Positions 19,501 to 27,620 of a stretch of 64,000 nt of DNA are shown one piece after another (position 1 is the first letter of the stretch; each line of letters opens with the position of its first letter). Origin of the DNA: Undibacterium sp. GTDB lineage: Bacteria > Pseudomonadota > Gammaproteobacteria > Burkholderiales > Burkholderiaceae_D. The translations under genes and the position numbers were made by a program. The stretch spans positions 1-64,000 of the forward strand of contig NZ_JAUSFI010000060.1 of NCBI RefSeq assembly GCF_030651495.1, read 5' to 3'. The notes beneath the pieces are model-generated. The model did no database searches, was not told the DNA's origin, and worked only from the letters and a program-made list of their open reading frames with translations.

Positions 19501-19695
19501 ACGCCGCACCTGCATATGCGTCGTGTCTTCAATATAAAAATGCAGGCCGTTGGTTGCGCTGGTGCCGCCGGCAGTATTAAACTCAACCACGGCAGCATGC
19601 GACGGGCCTACTCCTGCCAGCAGCGACAGCAGGACGAACACGCCAACACAAACCGTTTGCATGGCCTTCTTTATTGCATAAACAGAGTCATCCAT
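16528..19695 (-). CDS. mshQ: MshQ-like large exported protein (DUF6701 type)
   Basis: About 1055 residues from ATG 19695, with a signal peptide (VCVGVFVLLSLLAGVGPSHA). The body is Thr/Ser/Gly/Asn-rich with paired cysteines and beta-rich repeats; the C-terminal third contains QFHWVGPGTGWQNPTARATFG, which fits the MshQ/DUF6701 domain. It probably is an adhesin or accessory protein on or near the pilus tip, an inference from position and size. Alternative starts are GTG 19758, overlapping mshP, and ATG 19662. It is by far the longest gene of the locus. Confidence 0.8.
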   Translation of the reverse strand: MDDSVYAIKKAMQTVCVGVFVLLSLLAGVGPSHAAVVEFNTAGGTSATNGLHFYIEDTTHMQVRRLDNTGQVYSPSAIPPSTSLDNGVFLRANGVVYGPSHAVSTFTPPMYSTRSIAATSPANPSSSGIQQITTNNVGITAGPQVSIVWKYTTPLDFLTADVTVTIPAAYAVSAANPVRYLHAFDTFLGGADQGCGIKYTDTNGKLVVGTYKPAVSGTCPSSTALPAGATIVESFRERSGKTFSSYCANAWSTFWSGSSCSVLQSAALSNTITTTYIDTGIGVAFDFTASGTYTFSYDFVIGSTVVPAYDHIEIQHDGTGTLCPETVKVLACTSAGVPCALANIVNTGVITGNLTVAPATPAVTVTPASFSIGSAGSTASLILQGSGAGSYTLSSSGISGTPPLNGTKCWNGTTASCTLTIANTPCVTNFECMESSVTPYVNLTTTPTGRNPLYTKLVGTDFKFDVVALQSSGATATAYTGTNVKVELFDDSAAPAPACSAYAAPVASQLISFVAADLGRKILATNINLTKAYRKLRCRATDTTLVPAVSGCSSDDFTVRPTAIKSVSSTTATADSTGVSTVLSPVIKAGMPFDLTANTAIAGYDGVPKINTNLLEWVSAGLPLAGGRPAPSTGTLTGLFTTAATSATGNGATGNTFGYNDVGYFRFQAQGVYDDSFTVSSSDVANDDCTNDASNVLFGGKYGCKFGNTAVTPYFGRFIPHHFTLASSSLSDPASPPSVCVVAGVIYMDQPFSLNANIEANSAAGTKTLNYSGVFGKGNVTAQMENANNGLAIDVTRLSLPVPAWAGGNYAFLANKFTRLTVADGPYDALAIGVSVTDEAGLLLVDRDMDNLTTNCTPDSPGAGTSDGNCTGKNIIPMPVPAPVPPFTPTIKMRHGRLKLSSIHGSERLNLPVPMKLEYWNGAGWATNTLDTCSIVAANNFSLNFPAGTAGKPNNLAACETALSIAGVTPAQKLNLSAPGTGNNGWTDVTLNLAGASGNQCVAVGAAGAVPVSVNAPWLQFHWVGPGTGWQNPTARATFGIYKNANEFIYLRELH

Positions 19696-19751
19696 ACTTA
19701 GTACGCTTTCGAATTCGCTGGTAAGAGTGTTGCCTAGGCTATGGCATCGTG

Positions 19752-20261
19752 TCAGCACGGGCCACCCAGTGGTCCCGGTGGCACCATACCAATACGGCAG
19801 GCATTGATGCTTGCCGTCATGCTGCGCGAGATAAAATTAGGATTGGGAAATGTCCCGAATGTCGCGGTTGACGTTAACTGATACACCCTTACGGTATTGC
19901 CCCCTTCGACAAAGTCACCAGCACCTGAGCTGCATACCACGGTCACTGTAAAACCCGCCAGCGCGCCACTCAGCGCGGGTAACACCGTGGGGCCAGGGCA
20001 GGCAAATAAAGCGGCTGGGGTGATGATCTGATAGGCACCCCACTCTATGCCCGTCTTGGCTGCCTGATAAGCCTTACTGCCTTGTAAATCCTGCGTCGAA
20101 GTAGTTTGTTGCATGGTCGACATCGACAGCATAAAAACACCCAGCGCGGTCAAAATCACCAGCAAAAAAATCGCCGAGATCAAAGAAAATCCGTGCTGCA
20201 GCAGCACACTGACTGGCTTAGGCGATCGCTGTTTAGGGGACATTGCTGACATGGACCTCAT
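19752..20261 (-). CDS. mshP: MshP-like minor pilin protein
   Basis: The protein has 169 residues. A prepilin-like segment GFSLISAIFLLVILTALGVFML carries the Gly-Phe cleavage site, but residue +5 is Ser instead of the usual Glu, as in MshP/PilX-type proteins. Two Cys pairs follow. It overlaps the 3' end of mshO by about 28 bp; ATGs at 20252 and 20243 are alternative starts. Confidence 0.78.
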   Translation of the reverse strand: MRSMSAMSPKQRSPKPVSVLLQHGFSLISAIFLLVILTALGVFMLSMSTMQQTTSTQDLQGSKAYQAAKTGIEWGAYQIITPAALFACPGPTVLPALSGALAGFTVTVVCSSGAGDFVEGGNTVRVYQLTSTATFGTFPNPNFISRSMTASINACRIGMVPPGPLGGPC

Positions 20262-21087
20262 GGTAAATATTCACTTCTTCATTACTTTTAGTGACACCCA
20301 ACCGCATCGATACCAGGCCGCTACGTTCCGTCACGCCGCTGGCATAAGTGAATTGGCAGGCACTGACATTTTGCGCCAGGATAGGCGTGTTAGCCGGGAT
20401 AGTCGCGATAGTAGGACAAACGGCCGGTTCAGCCGCGTTGATGCCGTAGGCAGATAAGCGAAACAGCGTTCCGGTGCCGTTTCCGGCGGCATCGACGCCT
20501 ACCCCAGTGCAAGCATAAAACACGGCTTGCTCGGTGCCGGAGAGTACATGAAAACGGTTGCCGGGCGAGGCAAACGGAAATTGCATTGCTGGATTCAGTG
20601 TAATTAAGGCTGCCGTCGTCCCAGCGCCTACCGTCGCCATATTGTCCCGGCTATAGGCATTGGCACCGGCAATGCCTAGGTTATAGACCACGATCAGATC
20701 GCCTGCGGCTGGTGCCGCACTCAAGGGGCCAAAAACATCGAAGCTGGACAATGCCGCCGAGGTAGTAAACACATTTCCCGCCAGCGGGCTACCGGCATCG
20801 GCACGATAGCGCCCGCCATTGGTGGTCGGTAAAAACTCAAGACAGCTATTGCCTGCCAGCGGCAAACGTACGCTATTTGGCAAGGCCAGGTGCAAATCGC
20901 GTGAGATGCGGCGCACGGCAGTATCGGTAATGTCACTCAGTTCGGTACGTCGCGCCAAATCCATATAGCCGTCTATCGGCTTGCGTAAAAACACCGCCAC
21001 ACCCGCCGCCAGCACTGCCGTAATCGTCATTACCATGATCGCTTCGATCAGCGTAAAGCCGGACTGTTGTTGAAGGTTTTTTTGCAT
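20233..21087 (-). CDS. mshO: MshO-like prepilin (type IV minor pilin)
   Basis: The protein has 284 residues. The class III leader is [22 protein letters not shown] with Glu at +5, followed by a long periplasmic domain (PilW/GspJ size) containing several cysteines. Minor pilins of this size prime pilus assembly. It is 1 bp downstream of mshD and overlaps mshP. Confidence 0.82.
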   Translation of the reverse strand: MQKNLQQQSGFTLIEAIMVMTITAVLAAGVAVFLRKPIDGYMDLARRTELSDITDTAVRRISRDLHLALPNSVRLPLAGNSCLEFLPTTNGGRYRADAGSPLAGNVFTTSAALSSFDVFGPLSAAPAAGDLIVVYNLGIAGANAYSRDNMATVGAGTTAALITLNPAMQFPFASPGNRFHVLSGTEQAVFYACTGVGVDAAGNGTGTLFRLSAYGINAAEPAVCPTIATIPANTPILAQNVSACQFTYASGVTERSGLVSMRLGVTKSNEEVNIYHEVHVSNVP

Positions 21088-21088
21088 A

Positions 21089-21652
21089 TCAGGGCAGCGC
21101 CCGCGGCGCGTAGCGGAAGCGATAGCCGGTCAGCAGCACCGAGGTCGGCCCTGACAAAGCAGACACCGTCACATTGATCTGCAGGACATCGTCGGCTGCC
21201 AGACCGAACTTGGCGCCGTCGCGCACCATGGCAACCGTCGCCTTATACCCGCCCAGTCCGGCCACCGGGGTATTTTGCAGATCATTGATACCCGTCATCA
21301 TAAAGCCGTCATAATCTGCCACATTATTAAAACGCGGGTCAACGTAACGCGTTTCGGTATTCGGGCTAGGGCCAAGGGCGGGCGCTTGCGCATTCGTGGC
21401 GCAGCCAGCTTGGCTGAGTGCGCTACTGGCGTTCGCATCTGCCGGATCGCAGAAAGTAAATGCCTGCAACTCAATTTCTTCCAGCAAGGATTCCGCAATC
21501 GCCAGCGCCTGCTTGCGCTGCATAGGATCGGCACTGGCTTTGGTCGTGATATTCATGACTGAAAGTATCCCGACGATACCGAGACTGACGATCACAATAA
21601 ACATGATCAGCTCAACCAGAGAGATGCCAGTTTGGCTTTTTTTATAGCGCAT
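21089..21652 (-). CDS. mshD: MshD-like prepilin (type IV minor pilin)
   Basis: 187 residues from the ATG at 21652 (MRYKKSQTG/ISLVELIMFI); longer in-frame upstream sequence overlaps mshC and is not credible. The prepilin motif has Glu at +5, and the downstream region resembles PilV/GspI-type pilins with a Cys pair (FCDPADANASS, AGCATN). It starts 7 bp after mshC. Confidence 0.82.
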   Translation of the reverse strand: MRYKKSQTGISLVELIMFIVIVSLGIVGILSVMNITTKASADPMQRKQALAIAESLLEEIELQAFTFCDPADANASSALSQAGCATNAQAPALGPSPNTETRYVDPRFNNVADYDGFMMTGINDLQNTPVAGLGGYKATVAMVRDGAKFGLAADDVLQINVTVSALSGPTSVLLTGYRFRYAPRALP

Positions 21653-21659
21653 TGCAGGT

Positions 21660-22139
21660 TCAGTGTACATAACCGGTCTCGCGCTCGACGGTGATATTAC
21701 TGGTAGCACCGTCGCCGGTAAAACTGAGCGCAATCGCACTAGTTGGGCGACCCAAAGCACTGAAAGAAAATGATACCGCGCCGCCAAATGTCATGCCTGC
21801 GGGCGCCGTTTTAAGAAACCAGTTTTGATCGGCCGGATTGATTACCCGGTTGGCAATCGTAGCGCCAGAACACAGCGCGTCGGCCACATAAGTCAGGCAG
21901 ATGGTACTGGCTGTAACATTCACAAACACGTCCCGGTGCTGGGCAATGGCAACTTTTTGTGCGTAGCGCACCATGGAAATACTTTGGTCAAAAAAACCAC
22001 GCGCATCAAAGGCTTTTCTATCGACAAAACGAGGAATCACGGCAACCGCTAAAATGCCCGTTAACACCATGACCATCACCAGCTCAATCATGGTGAAGCC
22101 ATTTGAGGTGTTACAAAAATTGTGGCTTTGATTACGCAT
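21660..22139 (-). CDS. mshC: MshC-like prepilin (type IV minor pilin)
   Basis: 159 residues from ATG 22139 (a TTG one codon upstream is possible). The leader is NGFTMIELVMVMVLTGILAV with Glu at +5; the C-terminal pilin domain has two cysteines forming a probable disulphide (ICLTYVADALC). It is separated from the major pilin gene by 219 bp holding a strong terminator, so it is likely expressed at a lower level. Confidence 0.82.
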   Translation of the reverse strand: MRNQSHNFCNTSNGFTMIELVMVMVLTGILAVAVIPRFVDRKAFDARGFFDQSISMVRYAQKVAIAQHRDVFVNVTASTICLTYVADALCSGATIANRVINPADQNWFLKTAPAGMTFGGAVSFSFSALGRPTSAIALSFTGDGATSNITVERETGYVH

Positions 22140-22299
22140 CAACGGAGCGCTAACGATAAAAGGTGTTACTTGCAGCAGGGCAAGGACACCGAAAAAGCAT
22201 CGAGTTCGCTTGAACTAGTTTGACCATGATTTTGGCCTGTCAGCCGAAAAAAATCAGGCACTAAGATAATGAATGCTGCTTAAATCTAATACGAGACTT

Positions 22300-22335
22300 A
22301 AAAAGTCTGGTGCGAATTTTATCTATTCGCACCAG
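22300..22335 (-). terminator. Intrinsic terminator after the major pilin gene
   Basis: A perfect 11-bp inverted repeat (22307-22317 with 22325-22335, CTGGTGCGAAT and its complement) around a 7-base loop lies 23 bases beyond the MshA stop. On the leftward strand it is followed by a T run (22300-22304 read in complement). It would attenuate transcription into mshC-D-O-P-Q, giving more major than minor pilin. Confidence 0.75.
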
Positions 22336-22357
22336 TTGGTACAAAACAACTGAAAGT

Positions 22358-22801
22358 TTAGGTACCTGTTGCAGAATAGGTAAATGGAACACCGCCAACA
22401 TTACCGTCACCATATACCGCGCTACACGAAACAACTGTACCTGCAGGTGCAACCGCCGTATCAGCAACCAGATACAAACTCTTAGCGCCTGTTGGGCTAG
22501 GCAAAGCGCCCACAGCAAACGCGACGGTAGGTGCAAGCAACTGCCCCATGTCAGAACATTTGGCTACTTTGACGCAAACGTTGGCCGTCACGACAAAATT
22601 CTTGGCAGCGCAACCGGCATAATTAATACCAGCAGCAGAACTCAAGGCACCACCATATCCATCGGCAACCGACTTATTCGCATCTCCTCTTAAGTCAACA
22701 AACTTCGGCAAAGCCGTCGCTGCCAAAATTCCCAAAATAACGATCACCATTACCAACTCAATAAGGGTAAAGCCGGATTGCTGTTTGTTCAATTGTTTCA
22801 T
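22358..22801 (-). CDS. mshA: MSHA major pilin MshA
   Basis: The protein has 147 residues. The type IV prepilin leader [29 protein letters not shown] has Glu at +5. The mature domain has the [15 protein letters not shown] ending of MSHA pilins and a Cys pattern (YAGCAAK, CVKVAKC) suggesting a disulphide-bonded D region. A strong AGGAG ribosome-binding site and the downstream terminator support its being the abundant subunit. Confidence 0.85.
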   Translation of the reverse strand: MKQLNKQQSGFTLIELVMVIVILGILAATALPKFVDLRGDANKSVADGYGGALSSAAGINYAGCAAKNFVVTANVCVKVAKCSDMGQLLAPTVAFAVGALPSPTGAKSLYLVADTAVAPAGTVVSCSAVYGDGNVGGVPFTYSATGT

Positions 22802-22873
22802 TTCAAACTCCTAAATAGGTACTAAAAAATTATTGTGTAATATTTGCTTAATGTTTGCTTGATTTTTACTTCA

Positions 22874-23329
22874 TTAACAGTTGTTCACAATGACGCCGGC
22901 GTTGCTATAAACCGGCGCGGTACCGACTACTGCAGACGTGGTGTAAGTGATGGCGCAGGCGGGATGGCCAGCGTCTGGCGTCACAGTAAAGACCGTCCCG
23001 CTGGTCGCTACCGGGACAAAATCAGGCGCCACGATACCGGCGGCAAGCCCTATCGACAACAACGCCGTAGTCGGATAACCGTTTGCCATCGGGATGACGG
23101 CGCCTTCCATTGTTACGCTGGTTGCCGGGGTTAGATTCTGCGTCAATTGTATTGAGTGCGCCAATACCGCCCCCGCTTTCAGCGCGCCTAAAGCGCCGTT
23201 CATTTTTGCCATGCGTGCATCAGTTTGCAATGCAGCGAAGCGTGGCAAGGCAAGTGCAGAAAGAATGCCTAAAATAGCAATCACGATAATGAGCTCAATT
23301 AAGGTAAAACCCGTTTGTTTTTTATTCAT
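22874..23329 (-). CDS. MSHA-type pilin (MshA/MshB paralogue)
   Basis: The protein has 151 residues. The leader MNKKQTG/FTLIELIIVIAILGILSAL has Glu at +5. The C-terminus carries PACAITYTT and a terminal Cys (NNC), a possible disulphide. It lies immediately upstream of the major pilin gene, the place of MshB in Vibrio and Shewanella. An AGGAG site supports the start. Which of the two pilins is the main fibre subunit cannot be decided from sequence alone. Confidence 0.82.
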   Translation of the reverse strand: MNKKQTGFTLIELIIVIAILGILSALALPRFAALQTDARMAKMNGALGALKAGAVLAHSIQLTQNLTPATSVTMEGAVIPMANGYPTTALLSIGLAAGIVAPDFVPVATSGTVFTVTPDAGHPACAITYTTSAVVGTAPVYSNAGVIVNNC

Positions 23330-23529
23330 AACAGACTCCTGATTAAATTATAAAAACTTGCAAGATCTTGTCCGCATTAGCATGGTAGTAACGTGAAATT
23401 AGCAAGACGTTACTATGCGGCAAATCGATCTATTGATACTAACAAACATCCGGTCCAAATGCCAATGCGCAATAATTATTCGCGGCAATATTTAACACAT
23501 TTAAACCACAATTGGGGGGAACCATCTAA

Positions 23530-24759
23530 TTATTTTCTTAGGGCAACTTTTCCGAGATCCCAAATCGGCAAGAAAATACCCAGTGCCAGCACTAATACCA
23601 GCACCCCCAAGCCGAAGATAAGAATAGGCTCGATATTCGATGACAGCGACTTTAGTTCATATTCCACCTCATGTTCATACATCCCGGCTATTTCATCCAT
23701 CAAATCGTCCAGCGCACCAGTTTCTTCGCCGACAGCGATCATTTGTAAAACAATAGGGGTAAATACACCGGCTACTGTGGCGGTACGCAAAATGCTCTCG
23801 CCTCGCTCGACGCCATCGCGCATCTGCTCGATCCGGCTCGCTATATACGTGTTATCGACCGTTAACGCCACAACATTAAGGGCTTGGACGATCGGCACAC
23901 CACTTTTATTAGAAAGAGCAAAACTGCGTGAAAAACGCGCTAGTGTTCCCTTCAGGATAATCCGGCCGACAATAGGAATACGCAGCTTGGTTCTATCCCA
24001 GACATATTTGCCATGTTGTGTGGCCACATAGGCACGAAAACCAACAATGACGGCAATCAGGCTCACCAAAAGTAAGGGCCAGTATTCCACCGTAAAATTA
24101 GAAGTGCCGAGCAATATTCTCGTCATTAATGGCAATTCGGCATTAAAGCCGGCAAACACTTTGGCAAATGCGGGAATCACGAAAACATTGATGATCACCA
24201 TCGCAATCACCATCGCGATCATCACGAACATCGGATAACGCAGCGCCGTCTTCACCCTTTCGCGCATATCTCTTTCAAATTCGAGATGGGCGTAAAGACG
24301 TAAAAAAATATCTTCGAGCTGTCCGGTCATTTCTCCGACCCGTACCATGCTGATATAAAACGAAGAAAATTCCTTCGGATGGCGACGCATGGCAGCCGAC
24401 AGCTCACGGCCAGAATCGAGCGATTCACGTAAATCCTGAATCAGCCGGCCAAATGCCTTACTGATCGCCGATTCTTGCAAACCAGCCAACCCGCGCATAA
24501 TCGGCACGCCCGATTTTAATAAGGTATACAGCTGGCGACTAAACAATTGTATATCTATCGGCTTTACCTTTTCGTCGGTCAGCCGGCTCCACCAGGAAAG
24601 AGCATGGTCCGCGCGCGGCTTACTGGTCGCGCTGATCTGCACCGGAGTGATTCCGGTATTAAACAGCTGGCTCGCCACTGCGTTGCTATCCGCACTTTCG
24701 ATCACACCTTCGACCAATTCGCCGCGCGCGTTTCTGGCCTTGTAGGCAAAGAAGGGCAT
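23530..24759 (-). CDS. mshG: MshG inner-membrane platform protein (GspF/PilC family)
   Basis: The protein has 409 residues: two T2SSF domains (about 70-195 and 275-395), three transmembrane segments including PMFVMIAMVIAMVIINVFVI and PILIFGLGVLVLVLALGIFL, and the conserved VGEMTGQLEDIF and VGEETGALDDLM stretches. It is the platform that couples the assembly ATPase to pilin polymerisation. It starts 1 bp after mshE with a GAGGAA site overlapping the mshE stop. Confidence 0.92.
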   Translation of the reverse strand: MPFFAYKARNARGELVEGVIESADSNAVASQLFNTGITPVQISATSKPRADHALSWWSRLTDEKVKPIDIQLFSRQLYTLLKSGVPIMRGLAGLQESAISKAFGRLIQDLRESLDSGRELSAAMRRHPKEFSSFYISMVRVGEMTGQLEDIFLRLYAHLEFERDMRERVKTALRYPMFVMIAMVIAMVIINVFVIPAFAKVFAGFNAELPLMTRILLGTSNFTVEYWPLLLVSLIAVIVGFRAYVATQHGKYVWDRTKLRIPIVGRIILKGTLARFSRSFALSNKSGVPIVQALNVVALTVDNTYIASRIEQMRDGVERGESILRTATVAGVFTPIVLQMIAVGEETGALDDLMDEIAGMYEHEVEYELKSLSSNIEPILIFGLGVLVLVLALGIFLPIWDLGKVALRK

Positions 24760-24760
24760 G

Positions 24761-26464
24761 CTATTCCTCTAGTTGATTGCTGATGCGCATGGCTTCGCCT
24801 ATGGTGGTGATGCCAGCCACCACCAGATCGACCGCATATTTTCTCAGGGTGAGTCCCGCCATCTGTTTCTGCGCGACTTTAATAAAATGCGCCGGATCGG
24901 CTTGATGGGCCGCCTCGACTACCGGCGCAGTCATCTCTAGCAACTCATAGACACCGATACGACCACGATAACCGGTGCCGTTGCAGTGGCCGCAACCGCG
25001 GCCGAAATGGTAAGGCTGCTGATCTACTTTATCCCCCAGTTCCGCCGTGAGCCACTCTCTTTCGGTGGCGCTAGGTGGTTCTGGCTGGCGACAACTTTCG
25101 CAAATCACGCGTACCAGCCGTTGTGCCAGCACCGCCTGCAAAGAACTGCCCACCATATAGCGCGGCACCCCCATATCGAGCAAACGTATCGGCGTACTGA
25201 CAGCATCATTGGTATGTAAAGTTGACAACACCAGATGCCCTGTCATGGCGGCGCGCATACCGATTTGGGCGGTTTCCTGATCGCGCATTTCGCCCACCAG
25301 CAATACATCCGGATCTTGCCGCAATGCAGAGCGCAAGACGCGGGCAAAGCTGAGTTCGATCTTGTCATTGACCTGCACCTGATTAATACCGGCCAGGCGA
25401 TATTCGACCGGATCTTCGACCGTGATTAATTTTTTTTCCTGGGTATTGAGTTCGGCCAATGCACCATACAGCGTGGTGGTTTTACCACTGCCAGTAGGGC
25501 CGGTTACCAGCACTAAACCGTTAGGGCGTTTGATAATGGCGCGAAACCTTTCCAGCATGGCTTTAGGCATGCCTATCCGGTCAAGGTTGAGCATGCCACC
25601 GCTCTGATTCAACAGACGCATCACCACCGATTCGCCATACTGGGTTGGCATGGTGGAAATACGCACATCGATTTGTTGTTGCCTGACTTTAATCGCAAAA
25701 CGGCCATCCTGAGGCAGGCGTTTTTCAGAAATATCCATATCCGACATCAGCTTTAGCCGTAGCGCCAGTGAGCTAGCGATTTTTATGTCAGCTTCGGTTT
25801 GCAGATGCAAAACGCCATCTATCCGAAAGCGAATTTGCAGGCGTTTTTCTTGCGGCTCTATATGAATATCCGAGGCGCGCACTTGGGTAGCATCATCAAA
25901 CACCGATTGCAGCAGCTTAACAACTGGCGCATCTTCCATCCCGGGAGCGACACCGAGCGCGCCAAAATCGATGCTGCTGTCACCCAGTTCTTGCTCCAAC
26001 TCGCGGGCAAGATCGGTAATTTCATCGGTGCGACGATACACGCGGTCGATGGTGGCCAGCAAATCCGTTTCATTCACCACCGCCAGTACGATATTGTTTT
26101 TAACCAGCCGGCTAATTTCATCGTAGGCAAATAAGTCAGTCGGATCGACCATGCCGACCAGCATGGCGCTACCTTTATCTTCCAGAACAATCGCTCTGAA
26201 ACGCCGGGCTTGAATCTCTGGCAACAGCCTGACTGCGCCGGGATTAATGTTGTATTGTTTCAGATTGATATAGGCAATATTGAGCTGCTTTGCCAATGCA
26301 CCGGAAATCTGTTCTTCGGTCACAAAACCATTTTCAACGAATAAGCGCCCCAGTTTGCGGCCGGTACGCTTTTGCTCCACCAGGGCAAATTGCAACTGCT
26401 CTTCCGACATCAGCTTTTGTTGTAACAAAATCTCGCCTAAACGGATTTTTTCTGGTCTTGCCAT
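24761..26464 (-). CDS. mshE: MshE assembly ATPase (GspE/PilB family)
   Basis: The protein has 567 residues. The N-terminal MshEN domain (about 1-140) begins with RLGEILLQQKLMSEEQLQFA; in Vibrio the MshEN domain binds cyclic di-GMP. The ATPase domain has GPTGSGKTT, DPDVLLVGEMRD and STLHTND, and a zinc motif CESC...CGHC. It powers MSHA extension. A GGGGGAATGC site supports the start. It is the first gene of the leftward msh locus. A diguanylate cyclase is encoded at the far right of the window. Confidence 0.92.
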   Translation of the reverse strand: MARPEKIRLGEILLQQKLMSEEQLQFALVEQKRTGRKLGRLFVENGFVTEEQISGALAKQLNIAYINLKQYNINPGAVRLLPEIQARRFRAIVLEDKGSAMLVGMVDPTDLFAYDEISRLVKNNIVLAVVNETDLLATIDRVYRRTDEITDLARELEQELGDSSIDFGALGVAPGMEDAPVVKLLQSVFDDATQVRASDIHIEPQEKRLQIRFRIDGVLHLQTEADIKIASSLALRLKLMSDMDISEKRLPQDGRFAIKVRQQQIDVRISTMPTQYGESVVMRLLNQSGGMLNLDRIGMPKAMLERFRAIIKRPNGLVLVTGPTGSGKTTTLYGALAELNTQEKKLITVEDPVEYRLAGINQVQVNDKIELSFARVLRSALRQDPDVLLVGEMRDQETAQIGMRAAMTGHLVLSTLHTNDAVSTPIRLLDMGVPRYMVGSSLQAVLAQRLVRVICESCRQPEPPSATEREWLTAELGDKVDQQPYHFGRGCGHCNGTGYRGRIGVYELLEMTAPVVEAAHQADPAHFIKVAQKQMAGLTLRKYAVDLVVAGITTIGEAMRISNQLEE

Positions 26465-26521
26465 GCATTCCCCCTATGATTCATTCAATTTACTATACCA
26501 ATACAGCCACAAGAATAATAG

Positions 26522-27460
26522 TTATTCGAGCTCTGCCAGCACTTTAATGTGCGCCACCACGCTGCGCCCCAGTGCCGACAAGTGATAACCACCTTCCAGA
26601 CAACTCACGATCCGACCGCCAGAATAGGTTTTTGCCACCTGCATAATTTGTTGCGTGATCCAGGCATAATCGGCCTCGACCAAGCCCATCTGTCCCATCT
26701 CGTCTTCGCGATGGGCATCAAATCCGGCAGAAATAAAGATCATCTCGGGTTGATGCAGATGCAACGCCGGCAACCATTGATCGCTCACCACTTGCCGCAC
26801 TACGTCGCCATAACTGTGTGCGGCTACCGGTATATTGACCATATTCGAGGCTGCTGGCTCGGCACCGCTATACGGGTAAAACGGATGCTGAAAAAAACTC
26901 ACCATCAGTACCCGCGGATCGTCGCTAAACGCCGCTTCGGTACCATTGCCGTGATGCACATCAAAATCTACCACCGCTACCCGTTTCAGTCCATGTGTTT
27001 CCAGTGCGTGCTTGGCGGCGATGGCGACGTTATTAAACATGCAAAACCCCATGGCTTCATCAGGCGTGGCGTGATGTCCCGGGGGGCGAATCGAACAAAA
27101 TGCATTGCTGATTTCACCAGCGATCACCGCATCGGTGGCCGCTAGTGCCGCACCGGCAGCGCGTAGCGAAGCGCGCCAGGTGTAGGCGTTCAGCGTGGTG
27201 TCACCATCAAGCGGAAAATAACGTTGCTCAGACGTGACGTCGGGGCAATTATCACGGATACGCGCAATCGCCGCTGCGCTGTGCACCCGCGCCAGATCAC
27301 TTTCTTGCGCGCTTGGTGCCTCGCGATGATCCAGCAGAGTATGGATACGGCTGGCGATCAACTGATCATCGATCGCTTGCAGGCGATCGGGTGCTTCAGG
27401 GTGCCATGAACCCATCTCATGGCGCTGGCAATCAGCATGGGTATAAAACGCGGTTGTCAT
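26522..27460 (-). CDS. Histone deacetylase-family protein (class II HDAC-like amidohydrolase)
   Basis: The protein has 312 residues. The zinc site is intact: DFDVHHGNGT supplies Asp and His, and ISAGFDAHREDE the second Asp; IRPPGHHA holds the catalytic His pair. The bacterial members deacetylate polyamines or lysine side chains. It is cytoplasmic. It is 57 bp from mshE and divergent from moxR; no link to the pilus is evident. Confidence 0.88.
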   Translation of the reverse strand: MTTAFYTHADCQRHEMGSWHPEAPDRLQAIDDQLIASRIHTLLDHREAPSAQESDLARVHSAAAIARIRDNCPDVTSEQRYFPLDGDTTLNAYTWRASLRAAGAALAATDAVIAGEISNAFCSIRPPGHHATPDEAMGFCMFNNVAIAAKHALETHGLKRVAVVDFDVHHGNGTEAAFSDDPRVLMVSFFQHPFYPYSGAEPAASNMVNIPVAAHSYGDVVRQVVSDQWLPALHLHQPEMIFISAGFDAHREDEMGQMGLVEADYAWITQQIMQVAKTYSGGRIVSCLEGGYHLSALGRSVVAHIKVLAELE

Positions 27461-27548
27461 GTGGTCTCTGATGTATGTTTGAACTCTCCGGAGTCAAGTT
27501 TCAACCTATTTAAAGAATTTTGCAAATTTGCCGCAATGCGCAGCAAAA

Positions 27549-27574
27549 CCAAAAACACAAACACAAACACAAAA
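27549..27574. repeat. AAACAC hexamer microsatellite
   Basis: About three to four tandem copies of a 6-bp unit (AAACAC) lie in the 160-bp spacer between the divergent deacetylase and moxR genes, about 50 bp before the moxR start. Copy number changes would alter promoter spacing; no promoter boxes could be assigned with confidence. Confidence 0.45.
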
Positions 27575-27620
27575 TTAGAATCGGTTTACACTCTGGCCAT
27601 CTACTTAATAAGGCAATCCC

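Noticed and set aside
16528-19758. Many open frames antisense to mshQ and the other msh genes
   Set aside because: They are shadows of repetitive, GC-rich coding sequence with no start sites or recognisable domains.
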